From contig NZ_AUCZ01000010.1 in assembly GCF_000430025.1 (NCBI RefSeq), positions 1 through 64,000 of the forward strand: 64,000 nucleotides of DNA, written 5' to 3'. The notes under the pieces are model-generated. The model did no database searches, was not told where the DNA came from, and saw only the letters and a list, made by a program, of their open reading frames with translations. The position numbers and the translations under genes were made by a program. This DNA is from Flavobacterium suncheonense GH29-5 = DSM 17707 (GTDB lineage Bacteria; Bacteroidota; Bacteroidia; Flavobacteriales; Flavobacteriaceae). Below, one piece after another: positions 15,610-24,025 of this stretch (positions are counted from its first letter, which is position 1; every line of letters starts with the position of its first letter).

Positions 15610-18288
15610 TTATTTTACGGTCGTTAAATACTCTTCCAGGTTTTTCTTAATCTGCACCACTTTATAATCTTCGTTGGAAATTACATACGCAGCATCTTTA
15701 ATCTTGTATTCCTTAAATTCCTGAAGTACCGAAATGGTAGACTGCGCGCCTTCTTTACTACCCAGCCCGTGAATAACCAGGAAGCTTTTGTCCATCGTGT
15801 AAACATCGTTCGACAAGGTTACAAGACTGCTGTTGCGCTCTTTGAGGTATTTCTGAAGTTTGTCGTAAAGCGCTTTTACCTTCGGATCTTTATCATTCGG
15901 ATACGGAATCGGGAAGATAATTTTCCAGCTCATCGGCGGAACAACTCCAAAAGCAGCCTGCTCTAATTTCGGAATGTCGTTTTTAACAATTTCATCGGCT
16001 TTTTTTCCCTCCTCTATATTCGGATAGTTATACGCGATGGCTTCCAGTTCTTTTTTATAAGCGGCTACTCCTTTTAAACGCGCCGTGATTTTCGCGTGCA
16101 GCATTTCGAATTTTGGTGCAGTTTCATCGCCGGCGAATGTTTGCAGCAGGGTTTCGGCTTGCTGCAGGGTTTCGTGACAGTTTCCTTTTTCGTAGTCTTT
16201 ATACAGTTTACTGAAAACCATTTCCGGGCTGTCCTGCAATTTCGCAATTTCCGAATTCGGATCGCTTAAAATCTGTGCATAATGACTGTCCGGATAGTCG
16301 GCAATAATTGCTTGTTTCATCGCTGTCGCTTTCGCCGGATTGATGATTTCGTAAATTTTGTACAAATTGTATTTTGCCGGCAACACCAGGCGTTCTTCCG
16401 GCTGGCTTACCAAAAGTTTTTCCAGTTTAGACGCTGCCAGTTCGTATTCTTTGAATTTTTCTTTGTAAATGGTTCCCAACTGGAAATAGGCAAAATTGCG
16501 CTCGCGTGCTAGGCTGTCCAGCACTTTCACATCGGTAGGCAACTGGTCTAAATAGAACGCGGCGGTATATTCCGGTTTTTCCGGTTTTACATCCGGATTT
16601 TCATCCGCTTTTACCACATCGGTTTCCGGATTTTCATCGGTAGCTTCCTTAATTTCCCCTTTGGTCTGACTGGAAGCCCAACGCCAGTTATCTTTCAGGG
16701 TACGATTGCCCCATTTTTTTTTGAATTCCGTTTTTCCAAAAGCTACTGTTGATGCATTGTAGAAGTAAAAATTACTCTGATTTCCTGCCAAGCTTTTCGG
16801 CTTAACCGGATTCGGATCCATAGAAGGCGGCATCATCACGGAAGGCTCCATTCTTACGCCTTTAACACCACCTGTATCTTTCAGATTAACGCCGTTGTCC
16901 GTTTGCTGTTGCTGTGCTTCCTGACGTTTGGCTTCTTCCAGGGCCCTTTTTTCATCGGCAATTTTCAGTTTGGCGATATGGGCTTCGTAGAAATTTTTTC
17001 TCTCATTGTCACTCATCGCCACCACTTTCAGAATACTGTCGTTTACCTGAATGATGTTTTCATACTTAATGACATCGACCAGATTCTCTCTTTTTTTCTT
17101 AATCGTGAAAAACTCCCGCGATTTGTTGTCAAGGCGCAACATGGTGCTGTCGTAGTACTTTCCGGCCGCTGCATATTTGGCTTCGTCGAAATGAATCGTG
17201 GCCAGATTCCGGTAATTGGACGCCATCAGGTAACTGTCCTGAGACGGGGAACGCAGCGATTTGTTGAAGTATTTCTTGGCCTTTTGCGGCAGTTTCATTT
17301 TATCGTAAAACAACGCCACCTGGTGGTTGATGACATCCAGATACGGTCGGTTTTCACGGTCTTCCAACAGCTTGTTGTATTTCTCCATGAACGCCAGCGT
17401 ATCGCCGTTTTTAAAATCGAACTGTTGCGCCTGTTTGGCATGTGCCCAAATGACGTAACGTCTCGGCGATTTCCGCTTCATATCGATTACTTGCTGAAAA
17501 GCGGCAAAAGCACTGTCCTGGTATCCCATGCTTTCATAAAGCTGTCCTAAAATAAAATGGTATCGGGCTTTTTCTTCGTTGTGCTCGGTAAGTTCCCGGG
17601 CTATTTTCAGTTTCTGAATGGCAGTATCTTTTACGTGGGTATTCAGATAGGCCTGTGCTAAAATAGCATTGGCATCGGCCTGTACCTGACCTTTTAATTT
17701 TCTATCCGCAATAAGGCGTTTTAAGTTTTTAATGGCCTGCTCGTTGTTTTCCAAGCGGATGTTGGTTTTTTCGCGCCATACTTTGGCTTCAAAAATTTTA
17801 TCGCTGGTGGGATATTTATACAGTATATAGTTAAAGGCCTCCAAAGCCGGAAGAAAACGGTTGTCGTGGTAACGGGCTTTTCCCAACAGAAGGTGCGCTT
17901 CGTCCATCTGCGGATTTTTTTCACCGCCGTCGATATTCATGGAATGCTTCTGGATTGCTTTTACAGCCTTGGTTTCAGCACGCTCGAAATTGGCATTTTT
18001 GGTTTGACCCGGCAGTACGCCCTGCTCTTTGTCCTGCATGCGTTCAACCGGCAGGATATCCCAGAAATTGTCTTTATAAGTGGTTTTTAAATCTTCCACG
18101 CCTTTATCGAAAGCGATCTGACCGTTGTATAAGACGTTGTATTCCGTAGTCACTGCATGGTAATTGCGGTTGATGAACGAGTTCTTTTTAGTGGAACACG
18201 CCATCAGCACCCCAAACAAAACCGCTGCCGTTGCATATTTTATAGTGCTGTTTTTCAAAGTAAAACGTTTTAGCTCTTTAACTTCCAA
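15610..18288 (-). CDS. sprE: Gliding motility / type IX secretion lipoprotein SprE (PorW)
   Basis: An 892-residue outer-envelope lipoprotein required in related species for type IX secretion and gliding. The N-terminus has a lipobox (VLFGVLMACS, acylated Cys about residue 31) after a basic leader. Family landmarks follow: INRNYHAVTTEYNVLYNG and FWDILPVER near residues 40-85. Many TPR units follow to about residue 420, then a low-complexity Gln/Lys/Pro linker, the NSFYFYN-like QSNFYFYN segment, a further TPR-like part and a C-terminal globular domain. SprE links the SprA secretion channel side with the PorK/N ring in other Bacteroidetes. Upstream is a 130-base gap; bactofilin follows immediately. 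Confidence 0.9.
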   Translation of the reverse strand: MEVKELKRFTLKNSTIKYATAAVLFGVLMACSTKKNSFINRNYHAVTTEYNVLYNGQIAFDKGVEDLKTTYKDNFWDILPVERMQDKEQGVLPGQTKNANFERAETKAVKAIQKHSMNIDGGEKNPQMDEAHLLLGKARYHDNRFLPALEAFNYILYKYPTSDKIFEAKVWREKTNIRLENNEQAIKNLKRLIADRKLKGQVQADANAILAQAYLNTHVKDTAIQKLKIARELTEHNEEKARYHFILGQLYESMGYQDSAFAAFQQVIDMKRKSPRRYVIWAHAKQAQQFDFKNGDTLAFMEKYNKLLEDRENRPYLDVINHQVALFYDKMKLPQKAKKYFNKSLRSPSQDSYLMASNYRNLATIHFDEAKYAAAGKYYDSTMLRLDNKSREFFTIKKKRENLVDVIKYENIIQVNDSILKVVAMSDNERKNFYEAHIAKLKIADEKRALEEAKRQEAQQQQTDNGVNLKDTGGVKGVRMEPSVMMPPSMDPNPVKPKSLAGNQSNFYFYNASTVAFGKTEFKKKWGNRTLKDNWRWASSQTKGEIKEATDENPETDVVKADENPDVKPEKPEYTAAFYLDQLPTDVKVLDSLARERNFAYFQLGTIYKEKFKEYELAASKLEKLLVSQPEERLVLPAKYNLYKIYEIINPAKATAMKQAIIADYPDSHYAQILSDPNSEIAKLQDSPEMVFSKLYKDYEKGNCHETLQQAETLLQTFAGDETAPKFEMLHAKITARLKGVAAYKKELEAIAYNYPNIEEGKKADEIVKNDIPKLEQAAFGVVPPMSWKIIFPIPYPNDKDPKVKALYDKLQKYLKERNSSLVTLSNDVYTMDKSFLVIHGLGSKEGAQSTISVLQEFKEYKIKDAAYVISNEDYKVVQIKKNLEEYLTTVK

Positions 18289-18421
18289 TCGGTACTCTTT
18301 AGTATACCAACTGGTAAAAATACGTTTCTTTTTGATATGTTGAAAAAAATGGGGCCGAAATTGGACGAAAACACGGTATGCAAAGCTTAGTGCACACTGC
18401 TTTCAACTATACGAGAGCATT

Positions 18422-19045
18422 TTATTTTGGAAAATACTTTTTATACTCCTGAAATTTATACATCTCCCTGGCAAAATACAGTAAATAAACTATTAAAATA
18501 TAAAAGAAAAAAGTAAGAGCATACACTCCCGGCTCTTTATCGCTGTGATTGTTCATGAAAAACATTTGCAAATAGTACAGCAATCCCAACAAACTTCCCA
18601 ACCGTTCCAACACAAAGAAGCGTTGTTTCACTATCAAACAGATATAAATCATTTGTCCGATTGCTGTTACCAGAAGTATTACAAAAAACAGATTTTGGAT
18701 GGTAAAATCTTCAGAGAAATACGCATTAACATCCACAAAAGTAAAGAAGGCGAAAAGCAATGCCGCAAGAACAAGGCGAAGAGGATGCACTATAAATTTC
18801 AAAAAGGAAAGGAGAAGCCCTTTAGAGAAAATGGACAAATCGCCTTTGTTCTTCATAAGTGCTTTCTTGTTTGCTGCCATGTACTGTTTGAAGGCTTCGT
18901 AAAAACTGAGGCTTTCCTTTTCCATTTTCGTTTCCACGGCCGATGCGATGTGATCGACCATTTCGCTCCGAATGTCGACAAACACCACATCTGATTTTTT
19001 CAGATAATTGTCTATGAACTGAATTTCTTCCGGCGATAATTTCAT
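18422..19045 (-). CDS. Membrane protein paired with PadR (HAAS-like N-terminus)
   Basis: A 207-residue protein. The first 75 residues are soluble and helical (EEIQFIDNYLKKSDVVFVDI, then EMVDHIASAVE) and resemble the HAAS domains found next to PadR regulators. About residues 85-200 contain four to five hydrophobic helices, and the C-terminus is charged. One base separates it from the PadR stop, so the two are co-transcribed. By analogy with PadR-HAAS pairs it may sense a membrane or drug signal, but its function is not known. Confidence 0.65.
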   Translation of the reverse strand: MKLSPEEIQFIDNYLKKSDVVFVDIRSEMVDHIASAVETKMEKESLSFYEAFKQYMAANKKALMKNKGDLSIFSKGLLLSFLKFIVHPLRLVLAALLFAFFTFVDVNAYFSEDFTIQNLFFVILLVTAIGQMIYICLIVKQRFFVLERLGSLLGLLYYLQMFFMNNHSDKEPGVYALTFFFYILIVYLLYFAREMYKFQEYKKYFPK

Positions 19046-19046
19046 C

Positions 19047-19382
19047 TTAATAACTCCATTTAGGATGCACTAAGGTTTGCATGTTGCGGATAAATTCCTC
19101 CAGTTCCGATAAGCGGTTGGCGGTTTCCAGCTGACCGTTTTCGGTAAGTTTGTAATATTTGCGCAGGCGGTTGTCTACTTTTTCAACTTCCGCTTCCAGA
19201 AAACCTTCCGCTTCGAGTTTGTGCAGCGCGGGATACAAAGCACCCTCGGTAATGGCGAGTTCCCCGTTGGTAATTTCCTTTACTTTCTGGGTAATCTCAT
19301 AGCCGTACATGCGCCCTTTTTCCTCCAGCAGCTTCAAGATAATCGTATTGAGACTTCCCTTGTATAATTGTGAGTTTTTCAT
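19047..19382 (-). CDS. PadR-family transcriptional regulator
   Basis: A 111-residue DNA-binding protein with a winged helix (about residues 5-80). It contains YGYEITQKVKEITNG, then the family ITEGALYPALHKLEAEG, followed by RKYYKLTENGQ in the wing and a C-terminal helix for dimerisation. PadR proteins usually repress their own operon and release on binding a phenolic compound or drug. The ATG at 19382 gives the normal PadR N-terminus; a TTG six codons earlier is unlikely. A perfect palindrome (19403-19438) covers its promoter, consistent with autoregulation. Confidence 0.92.
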   Translation of the reverse strand: MKNSQLYKGSLNTIILKLLEEKGRMYGYEITQKVKEITNGELAITEGALYPALHKLEAEGFLEAEVEKVDNRLRKYYKLTENGQLETANRLSELEEFIRNMQTLVHPKWSY

Positions 19383-19397
19383 CCTGTCCGTTTGCCA

Positions 19398-19405
19398 CAA
19401 ATATA
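19398..19405 (-). promoter_or_regulatory. -7 promoter element of the padR operon
   Basis: TATATTTG on the minus strand matches TAnnTTTG and overlaps the proximal arm of the palindrome at 19403-19438. Confidence 0.6.
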
Positions 19406-19438
19406 CCTAAGATTCTTATACATAAAAATCTTAGGTAT
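19403..19438. promoter_or_regulatory. Palindromic operator, probably for PadR
   Basis: ATACCTAAGAT (19403-19413) and ATCTTAGGTAT (19428-19438) are perfect 11-base inverted repeats separated by 14 bases. One arm overlaps the padR -7 box. The other side lies 24 bases from the -33 element of the divergent reductase gene. Confidence 0.75.
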
Positions 19439-19461
19439 CTTTTTTATGATTTTTATCAGGC

Positions 19462-19488
19462 TTGGGAAATACAGATTGTCTATTTTTG
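19462..19488 (+). promoter_or_regulatory. Promoter of the PaaE-like reductase gene
   Basis: TTG (19462-19464) and TATTTTTG (19481-19488) with 16 bases between them fit the Bacteroidetes consensus. The start codon is at 19508. Confidence 0.6.
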
Positions 19489-19507
19489 TACAAACAAAAT
19501 AAAAACT

Positions 19508-20560
19508 ATGTCAGCGTTTCACAGTTTAACGATAAAAGAAATCAATCGCGAAACGCCTCATGCCATTTCCGTGGTTTTTGAGGTTCCGGAACAGTTAAAA
19601 CCGGATTATCATTTTATCGCAGGACAATACCTGAATTTAAAATTTATCATCGACGGAAAAGAAATCCGTCGGGCCTATTCCATCAGTTCTTCCCCGAACA
19701 ATCACGAGTTGCGCGTTGCCATCAAGGCTGTGCAAAACGGCGTGGTTTCCACCTATGCCAACGAGAAAATGAAAGTGGGCGACAAAATGGAAGTAGGCAC
19801 TCCGGAAGGACGCTTCACCTTCGAACCCAAACCGGACAACCAGAAAAACTACGCGGCATTTGCGGCCGGCAGCGGAATCACGCCGGTAATGTCGATTCTG
19901 CACAGCGTTTTGGAAAACGAACCGAAAAGTACGTTTGTACTGGTCTACGGAAACAAATCGCCGGAAGAAACCATTTTCCACAGCCATTTACACGACTTAC
20001 AGCTCAAATACGTAGGCCGTCTGTTTGTACACTATGTGTTTTCCCAAACCAACACGATTGACGCGCATTTCGGAAGAATTGACAAATCCATCGTAAATTA
20101 CGTTTTAAACAACAAACACGCCGAAAAGGAGTTCGACAAATTTTACCTGTGCGGTCCGGAGGAAATGATTTCCGCGGTTAGCAATGTGCTGAAGGAACAC
20201 AACATTCCGGAAAAAGACATCAAATTCGAATTGTTCTCCACCACGCCGAACGAAACCAAAGCTGAAAACACTTTGGGCGGCCATACTAAAATTTCAATCG
20301 TGGTCGATGACGAAGAGTTTGACTTCGAAATGGCGCAAAAGCAAACCATTCTGGAAGCGGCTTTAAAACAGGGCATTGACGCGCCGTATTCTTGTCAGGG
20401 CGGCATTTGCAGCAGCTGTATCGCCCGCGTTACCAAGGGTTCTGCTGAAATGAAGAAGAATTCCATTTTAACCGATAAGGAAATTGCAGAAGGGCTAATT
20501 TTAACCTGTCAGGCACATCCGACTTCTGTAGAAATTGCCGTAGATTTTGACGACGTATAG
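19508..20560 (+). CDS. PaaE-like ferredoxin-NAD(P)H reductase
   Basis: A 350-residue flavin and iron-sulfur electron transfer protein. The FAD-binding barrel has RRAYSISSSP (near residue 58) and the NAD(P) domain has AAGSGITPVMSIL (near residue 118) and CGPEEMI (near residue 217). The C-terminal plant-type 2Fe-2S ferredoxin domain has Cys296, Cys301 and Cys304 in CQGGICSSC and Cys334 in LTCQAHP. This order matches PaaE, the reductase of phenylacetyl-CoA epoxidase, but no other paa gene is seen, so a general reductase role is as likely. The ATG at 19508 was chosen by family start and promoter position. It is divergent from padR. Confidence 0.88.
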   Translation: MSAFHSLTIKEINRETPHAISVVFEVPEQLKPDYHFIAGQYLNLKFIIDGKEIRRAYSISSSPNNHELRVAIKAVQNGVVSTYANEKMKVGDKMEVGTPEGRFTFEPKPDNQKNYAAFAAGSGITPVMSILHSVLENEPKSTFVLVYGNKSPEETIFHSHLHDLQLKYVGRLFVHYVFSQTNTIDAHFGRIDKSIVNYVLNNKHAEKEFDKFYLCGPEEMISAVSNVLKEHNIPEKDIKFELFSTTPNETKAENTLGGHTKISIVVDDEEFDFEMAQKQTILEAALKQGIDAPYSCQGGICSSCIARVTKGSAEMKKNSILTDKEIAEGLILTCQAHPTSVEIAVDFDDV

Positions 20561-20596
20561 CGTATTGCGTCCCTAAGAAATAACCCTTTATCCCAC

Positions 20597-20634
20597 AAAA
20601 AAACCGACAAGAGATGTATTTTGTCGGTTTTTTT
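20597..20634 (+). terminator. Terminator after the reductase gene
   Basis: A perfect 14-bp stem (AAAAAAACCGACAA / TTGTCGGTTTTTTT) with a 10-base loop and a T-run lies 37 bases after the stop. Confidence 0.9.
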
Positions 20635-20743
20635 ATTGTTTTTATCGATTATTAACTCTCTAGTAATTAAATAGTTAGCAATTTAATTAGTTTCGTACTG
20701 CGTTTGCAAAATACCAGAACCAAAAACTAATTTATATTCGAAA

Positions 20744-21538
20744 ATGAAAACAACCTGTACGTTCTTCATCAGTTTTGTATTGCTTTTTTTTAACGGAATT
20801 CTTACAGCTCAAGTAGGGATTGGCACAGCTTCACCAAGAGGAGCACTTGAAATTAATTCTTCCACTACCGGTTTCTTACTGCCTCGTGTGGCTTTAACGG
20901 CTACCAATGTCGCGGCGCCAGTTGTAAATCCGCAGGGAGGGGCTTTAGTGGCCGGAACTTCCGTTTGGAATACCGCTACTACGGGCGGAACGTATTCGGT
21001 AGTGCCCGGTGTGTATTTTTGGGACGGGACTTCCTGGATTTCCCAGTTTCAGCGAAAATACAATCTTTCATTTGTTCAAAATGCGAATTTAACCTGTGCT
21101 ACGACTGCTTCATCCTATACCAACATCCCAAACCTTACTGCTAAAAGTTTTGTCGCACCGTATAACGGCACGTACCAAATTATACTCCACGGTTATTTAG
21201 GCGGCACAACAGTAGACGATACCGATGCGAAATTAGGTTTCGTGGAAGGGAATTTCAGATTAAACGTTAACGGCACCAACACCGACTCGTACACTTACGC
21301 GACCAGTTTTTTCAAAGACGGTGGCTTCTGGGGCAGCAATACCGATATTTACGAACTGTTCAATCAAACCACGATCATTTATAACGTCCAGCTTACGGTA
21401 GGACAAACCTGTACCCTTAATGCCTCCTATTGGGGAATAGCGGATGACAATTTAACCACAGCCGCACCTCACGTAATAGGAAAAACCACAGCTATGGGAA
21501 ATCTTTGCCGCATAGAAGTTACCTACTTAGGACAATAA
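20744..21538 (+). CDS. Secreted protein of unknown function
   Basis: A 264-residue protein with a signal peptide (MKTTCTFFISFVLLFFNGIL, then TAQ). The mature start VGIGTASPRGALEINSSTTGFLLPR is a motif common at the beginning of exported Flavobacteria proteins with beta-rich adhesin-like domains. A C-terminal domain of about 150 residues rich in Thr, Asn and Tyr resembles a C1q/TNF-like or jelly-roll trimer domain, seen here only as strand-like alternation. No type IX sorting domain is present. It is flanked by terminators on both sides and therefore monocistronic. I do not recognise a function. Confidence 0.75.
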   Translation: MKTTCTFFISFVLLFFNGILTAQVGIGTASPRGALEINSSTTGFLLPRVALTATNVAAPVVNPQGGALVAGTSVWNTATTGGTYSVVPGVYFWDGTSWISQFQRKYNLSFVQNANLTCATTASSYTNIPNLTAKSFVAPYNGTYQIILHGYLGGTTVDDTDAKLGFVEGNFRLNVNGTNTDSYTYATSFFKDGGFWGSNTDIYELFNQTTIIYNVQLTVGQTCTLNASYWGIADDNLTTAAPHVIGKTTAMGNLCRIEVTYLGQ

Positions 21539-21540
21539 AC

Positions 21541-21569
21541 AAAAAAGAGCTTTTTAAAGCTCTTTTTTT
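21541..21569 (+). terminator. Terminator overlapping the 3' end of the GT9 gene
   Basis: AAAAAAGAGCTTT and AAAGCTCTTTTTT are a perfect 13-bp inverted repeat with a minimal loop. It ends the secreted-protein transcript and also spells the last codons (IKKEL and stop) of the convergent GT9 gene. Confidence 0.8.
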
Positions 21570-22588
21570 ATGGCAGTTATAATCGTTTCAGGTACGATGG
21601 TGCGCATGGCGTTTTCATAACCCGGCACTTTTTTATTTCCGTAAACTGAAGTCGGTAAAAGCGGATATTGTGTTCGGTCTGCGGTGATGCAATATTCCAT
21701 TGGCTGATGGAACGGTTTAAACCCGGCGTAAGGATGCGTGGCACCCCAGAGCGTAATCACTTTTACGCCCAGCATGGCTGCAATATGGGCATTTCCGGAA
21801 TCCATGCTCAGCATGAGATCGAGATGGGAAATTAAAGCTAATTCCTGTTGCAGTTTTAATTTTCCGGCAACTACCGTTACATTCTGATGATCTTGCTTCA
21901 GGCTATTCAATTTGTCAATTTCCCGTTGTCCGCCGCCAAACAGAAACAGCGTTATTGTCTTATCCATAGCCAGTTCGTCAATAACCTTTTGCAACAAATC
22001 CAACGGATACACTTTACTGTCGTATTGGGCAAAAGGCGCAATGCCAATCCAGTTGCCTTTTTTTTCTCCGGTTACGTTCAGGATGGCATCCGATAAAACC
22101 GCTTGTCCCGGAAAAACAGGTTGTGACAAATCAATCGCAAACCCTAATGCGGCAAAGGTATCGCAGTGCCGTTCCACCATCGGTTTGACCGGTTGGAAAA
22201 TTTTATTATCGGCACGGGTTAACGCTTTTTTGGCGGCGCGACCCTTGTCGGTGGCGGCTACTTTTTTTCCGCTCAAGGCGAATAGCGTGCGCACGACTTT
22301 CGAACGCAAAACGTTGTGCAGATCGGCTACGGCTTCCACCCCTAATTTTCGCAAATCGGAATACAACCGAAGCAATCCCACAAACCCTTTATGCCGACCT
22401 TTTACATCGACGGCAAAAAAATTCACATTGGGAATCGTGTCAAAAAAAGGCTGGAAAAACGGTCGGGAAACTACGGTAAGTTTCACATCAGGATGCTGCA
22501 AAACTAAGGCTCTCAGCACGGGAACGGTCATCGCGACATCCCCCATGGCTGAGAGCCTTATTACTGCAATATGCATTGGTTTAGCCAT
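21554..22588 (-). CDS. Glycosyltransferase family 9 (heptosyltransferase-like)
   Basis: A 344-residue GT-B enzyme of the LPS heptosyltransferase family. The N-terminus has the family VIRLSAMGDVAMTVPVLRAL, with TVVSRPFFQPFF after it. The C-terminal nucleotide-sugar domain includes IGIAPFAQYDSKVYPLDLL near residue 188 and MLSMDSGNAHIAAMLGVKVITLWGATHP near residue 260. The Asp/Ser/Gly/His motif binds the donor. It probably adds a core sugar to lipid A-linked oligosaccharide at the cytoplasmic face. It is encoded 11 bases after the DUF4254 gene, a frequent pairing in Bacteroidetes. Confidence 0.88.
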   Translation of the reverse strand: MAKPMHIAVIRLSAMGDVAMTVPVLRALVLQHPDVKLTVVSRPFFQPFFDTIPNVNFFAVDVKGRHKGFVGLLRLYSDLRKLGVEAVADLHNVLRSKVVRTLFALSGKKVAATDKGRAAKKALTRADNKIFQPVKPMVERHCDTFAALGFAIDLSQPVFPGQAVLSDAILNVTGEKKGNWIGIAPFAQYDSKVYPLDLLQKVIDELAMDKTITLFLFGGGQREIDKLNSLKQDHQNVTVVAGKLKLQQELALISHLDLMLSMDSGNAHIAAMLGVKVITLWGATHPYAGFKPFHQPMEYCITADRTQYPLLPTSVYGNKKVPGYENAMRTIVPETIITAIKKEL

Positions 22589-22599
22589 CTAAAAGAAGA

Positions 22600-23205
22600 C
22601 TATTTTTTATTCTGGTACAACACCGGATTTAACTCCTCGTCGTTGTACATTTTCATCTGCTTGTATACTTTCATGTATTTGTCACCGTTGGCAATATCCG
22701 TCAGCAATTCGCTGATAGACGTAAACATATCGCTTTTCTGATCCAGCAATACGTTCAGCTTCTCCTGGCATTTCGCGCGGTGTTCCGGCGTGGCTTCGGC
22801 ACGGTTGGCTTCTTCGTTCATGTGGTAAATTTTCAGCGCTAAAATCGACAGACGATCGATCGCCCAAGCCGGACTTTCGGTGTTGATTTTCGCATTCGGT
22901 TTTACCTGAACATCTTTATATTTCTCTAAAAAATAACTGTCGATATATTCCACCATATCCGTACGCACCTGATTGGACGCGTCGATTTTGCGTTTCAGAT
23001 CCAACGCGGCTACCGGATCGATGTTCGGATCGCGCACGATGTCTTCGTAATGCCACTGTACGGTATCCACCCAGTTTTTGGCATACAATAAATATTCGAT
23101 GGTGCCTTTTTCATACGGGTTTTTCACCGGTTGGTACACGTCATCGATTACATGATAATCCTTGATACTTTGCTCAAAAATTGGAAAGGCGAATTCAGCA
23201 AACAT
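22600..23205 (-). CDS. DUF4254 protein
   Basis: A 201-residue, mostly helical and charged protein with no signal peptide. DVYQPVKNPYEKGTIEYLLYAKNWVDTVQWHYEDIVRDPNIDP and the R-K-ID-SNQxR-D-VE segment are the landmarks of DUF4254 as I remember it. The family is found next to GT9 heptosyltransferases, so a cytoplasmic role in LPS core synthesis is inferred. It has no recognisable catalytic motif. The gene has its own -7 box. Confidence 0.8.
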   Translation of the reverse strand: MFAEFAFPIFEQSIKDYHVIDDVYQPVKNPYEKGTIEYLLYAKNWVDTVQWHYEDIVRDPNIDPVAALDLKRKIDASNQVRTDMVEYIDSYFLEKYKDVQVKPNAKINTESPAWAIDRLSILALKIYHMNEEANRAEATPEHRAKCQEKLNVLLDQKSDMFTSISELLTDIANGDKYMKVYKQMKMYNDEELNPVLYQNKK

Positions 23206-23223
23206 AGTTCTTAATTTTATTTA

Positions 23224-23231
23224 CAAACCTA
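23224..23231 (-). promoter_or_regulatory. -7 promoter element of the DUF4254-GT9 operon
   Basis: TAGGTTTG on the minus strand fits TAnnTTTG, 18 bases before the ATG at 23205. The -33 region has only a TTTTC. Confidence 0.5.
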
Positions 23232-23329
23232 CATATTTTTTTCCACCTGAAAAGACCCCTTTTCAATTTTGTGCCGTTAAATGACAAAACGGTTCGCATC
23301 AATTTTTAAAGAATTGTAGTTTTTTACCT

Positions 23330-23365
23330 CCGGAACTTTTAACTTTGAACTTTAAACTTTACACC
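23330..23365. repeat. Degenerate AACTTT tandem units upstream of upp
   Basis: The sequence around aacttttaactttgaacttt shows four imperfect copies of an eight-base AACTTTxx unit just before the start codon at 23372. It has no clear function. Confidence 0.4.
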
Positions 23366-23371
23366 AATCGT

Positions 23372-24025
23372 ATGCACATCCATTATATCTCCGAGCAAAA
23401 CAGCATTCTGAACCATTTTTTAACCCAGCTGCGCGATGTCACCATTCAGAAAGACAGCATGCGTTTCCGCAAAAACATCGAACGCATCGGAGAAATCATG
23501 GCGTACGAATTGAGTAAAACGCTTGATTATAAAGCCATTTCCGTACAAACCCCTTTAGGTGTAAAACACACGACCACCGTAGCGGAACCTGTGGTTTTGT
23601 GTTCCATTTTACGCGCCGGTTTGGCCTTACATCAGGGTTTTATGAACTTTTTTGACGATGCGGAAAACGGTTTCGTATCGGCTTACCGTCACCACTATAA
23701 CAACGACGACGCTTTTGAAATTCTGGTGGAATATCAGGCCGCGCCATCCTTTGAAGGCAAAAACCTGATTTTAATCGACCCCATGCTGGCTACCGGACAG
23801 TCCTTAGTGGCGGTACTTCACAAACTGCATTTAGAACAAAAACCAAAAGAAATCCACATTGCGGTAGTCATAGCCGCGCCGGAAGGAATTGCCTTTTTGG
23901 AGAAAAATCTACCGGAAAACTGTCATTTGTGGGTGGCTGCGTTAGACGAAAAACTCAACGAGAAAAACTACATTGTTCCCGGTTTGGGCGATGCCGGTGA
24001 TTTGGCCTACGGCAGCAAATTATAA
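23372..24025 (+). CDS. upp: Uracil phosphoribosyltransferase
   Basis: A 217-residue salvage enzyme that makes UMP from uracil and PRPP. SILRAGLALHQGF (near residue 86) and the PRPP loop LILIDPMLATGQSL (near residue 132) are conserved, and the C-terminal uracil-binding part contains VPGLGDAGDLAYG. An ATG at 23372 (MHIHYISEQNSILN) is the family start and was chosen over a TTG nine codons upstream. It overlaps the DUF6427 stop by six bases in a convergent arrangement. Confidence 0.93.
   Translation: MHIHYISEQNSILNHFLTQLRDVTIQKDSMRFRKNIERIGEIMAYELSKTLDYKAISVQTPLGVKHTTTVAEPVVLCSILRAGLALHQGFMNFFDDAENGFVSAYRHHYNNDDAFEILVEYQAAPSFEGKNLILIDPMLATGQSLVAVLHKLHLEQKPKEIHIAVVIAAPEGIAFLEKNLPENCHLWVAALDEKLNEKNYIVPGLGDAGDLAYGSKL

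Noticed and set aside
16903-17550. 215-codon open frame on the plus strand opposite sprE
   Set aside because: It has no ribosome-binding or promoter support, a composition typical of an antisense shadow, and lies wholly within a well-supported gene.
19508-20560. Phenylacetate degradation locus
   Set aside because: Only the reductase-like gene is present; no paaABCDK, thiolase or hydratase genes are nearby.
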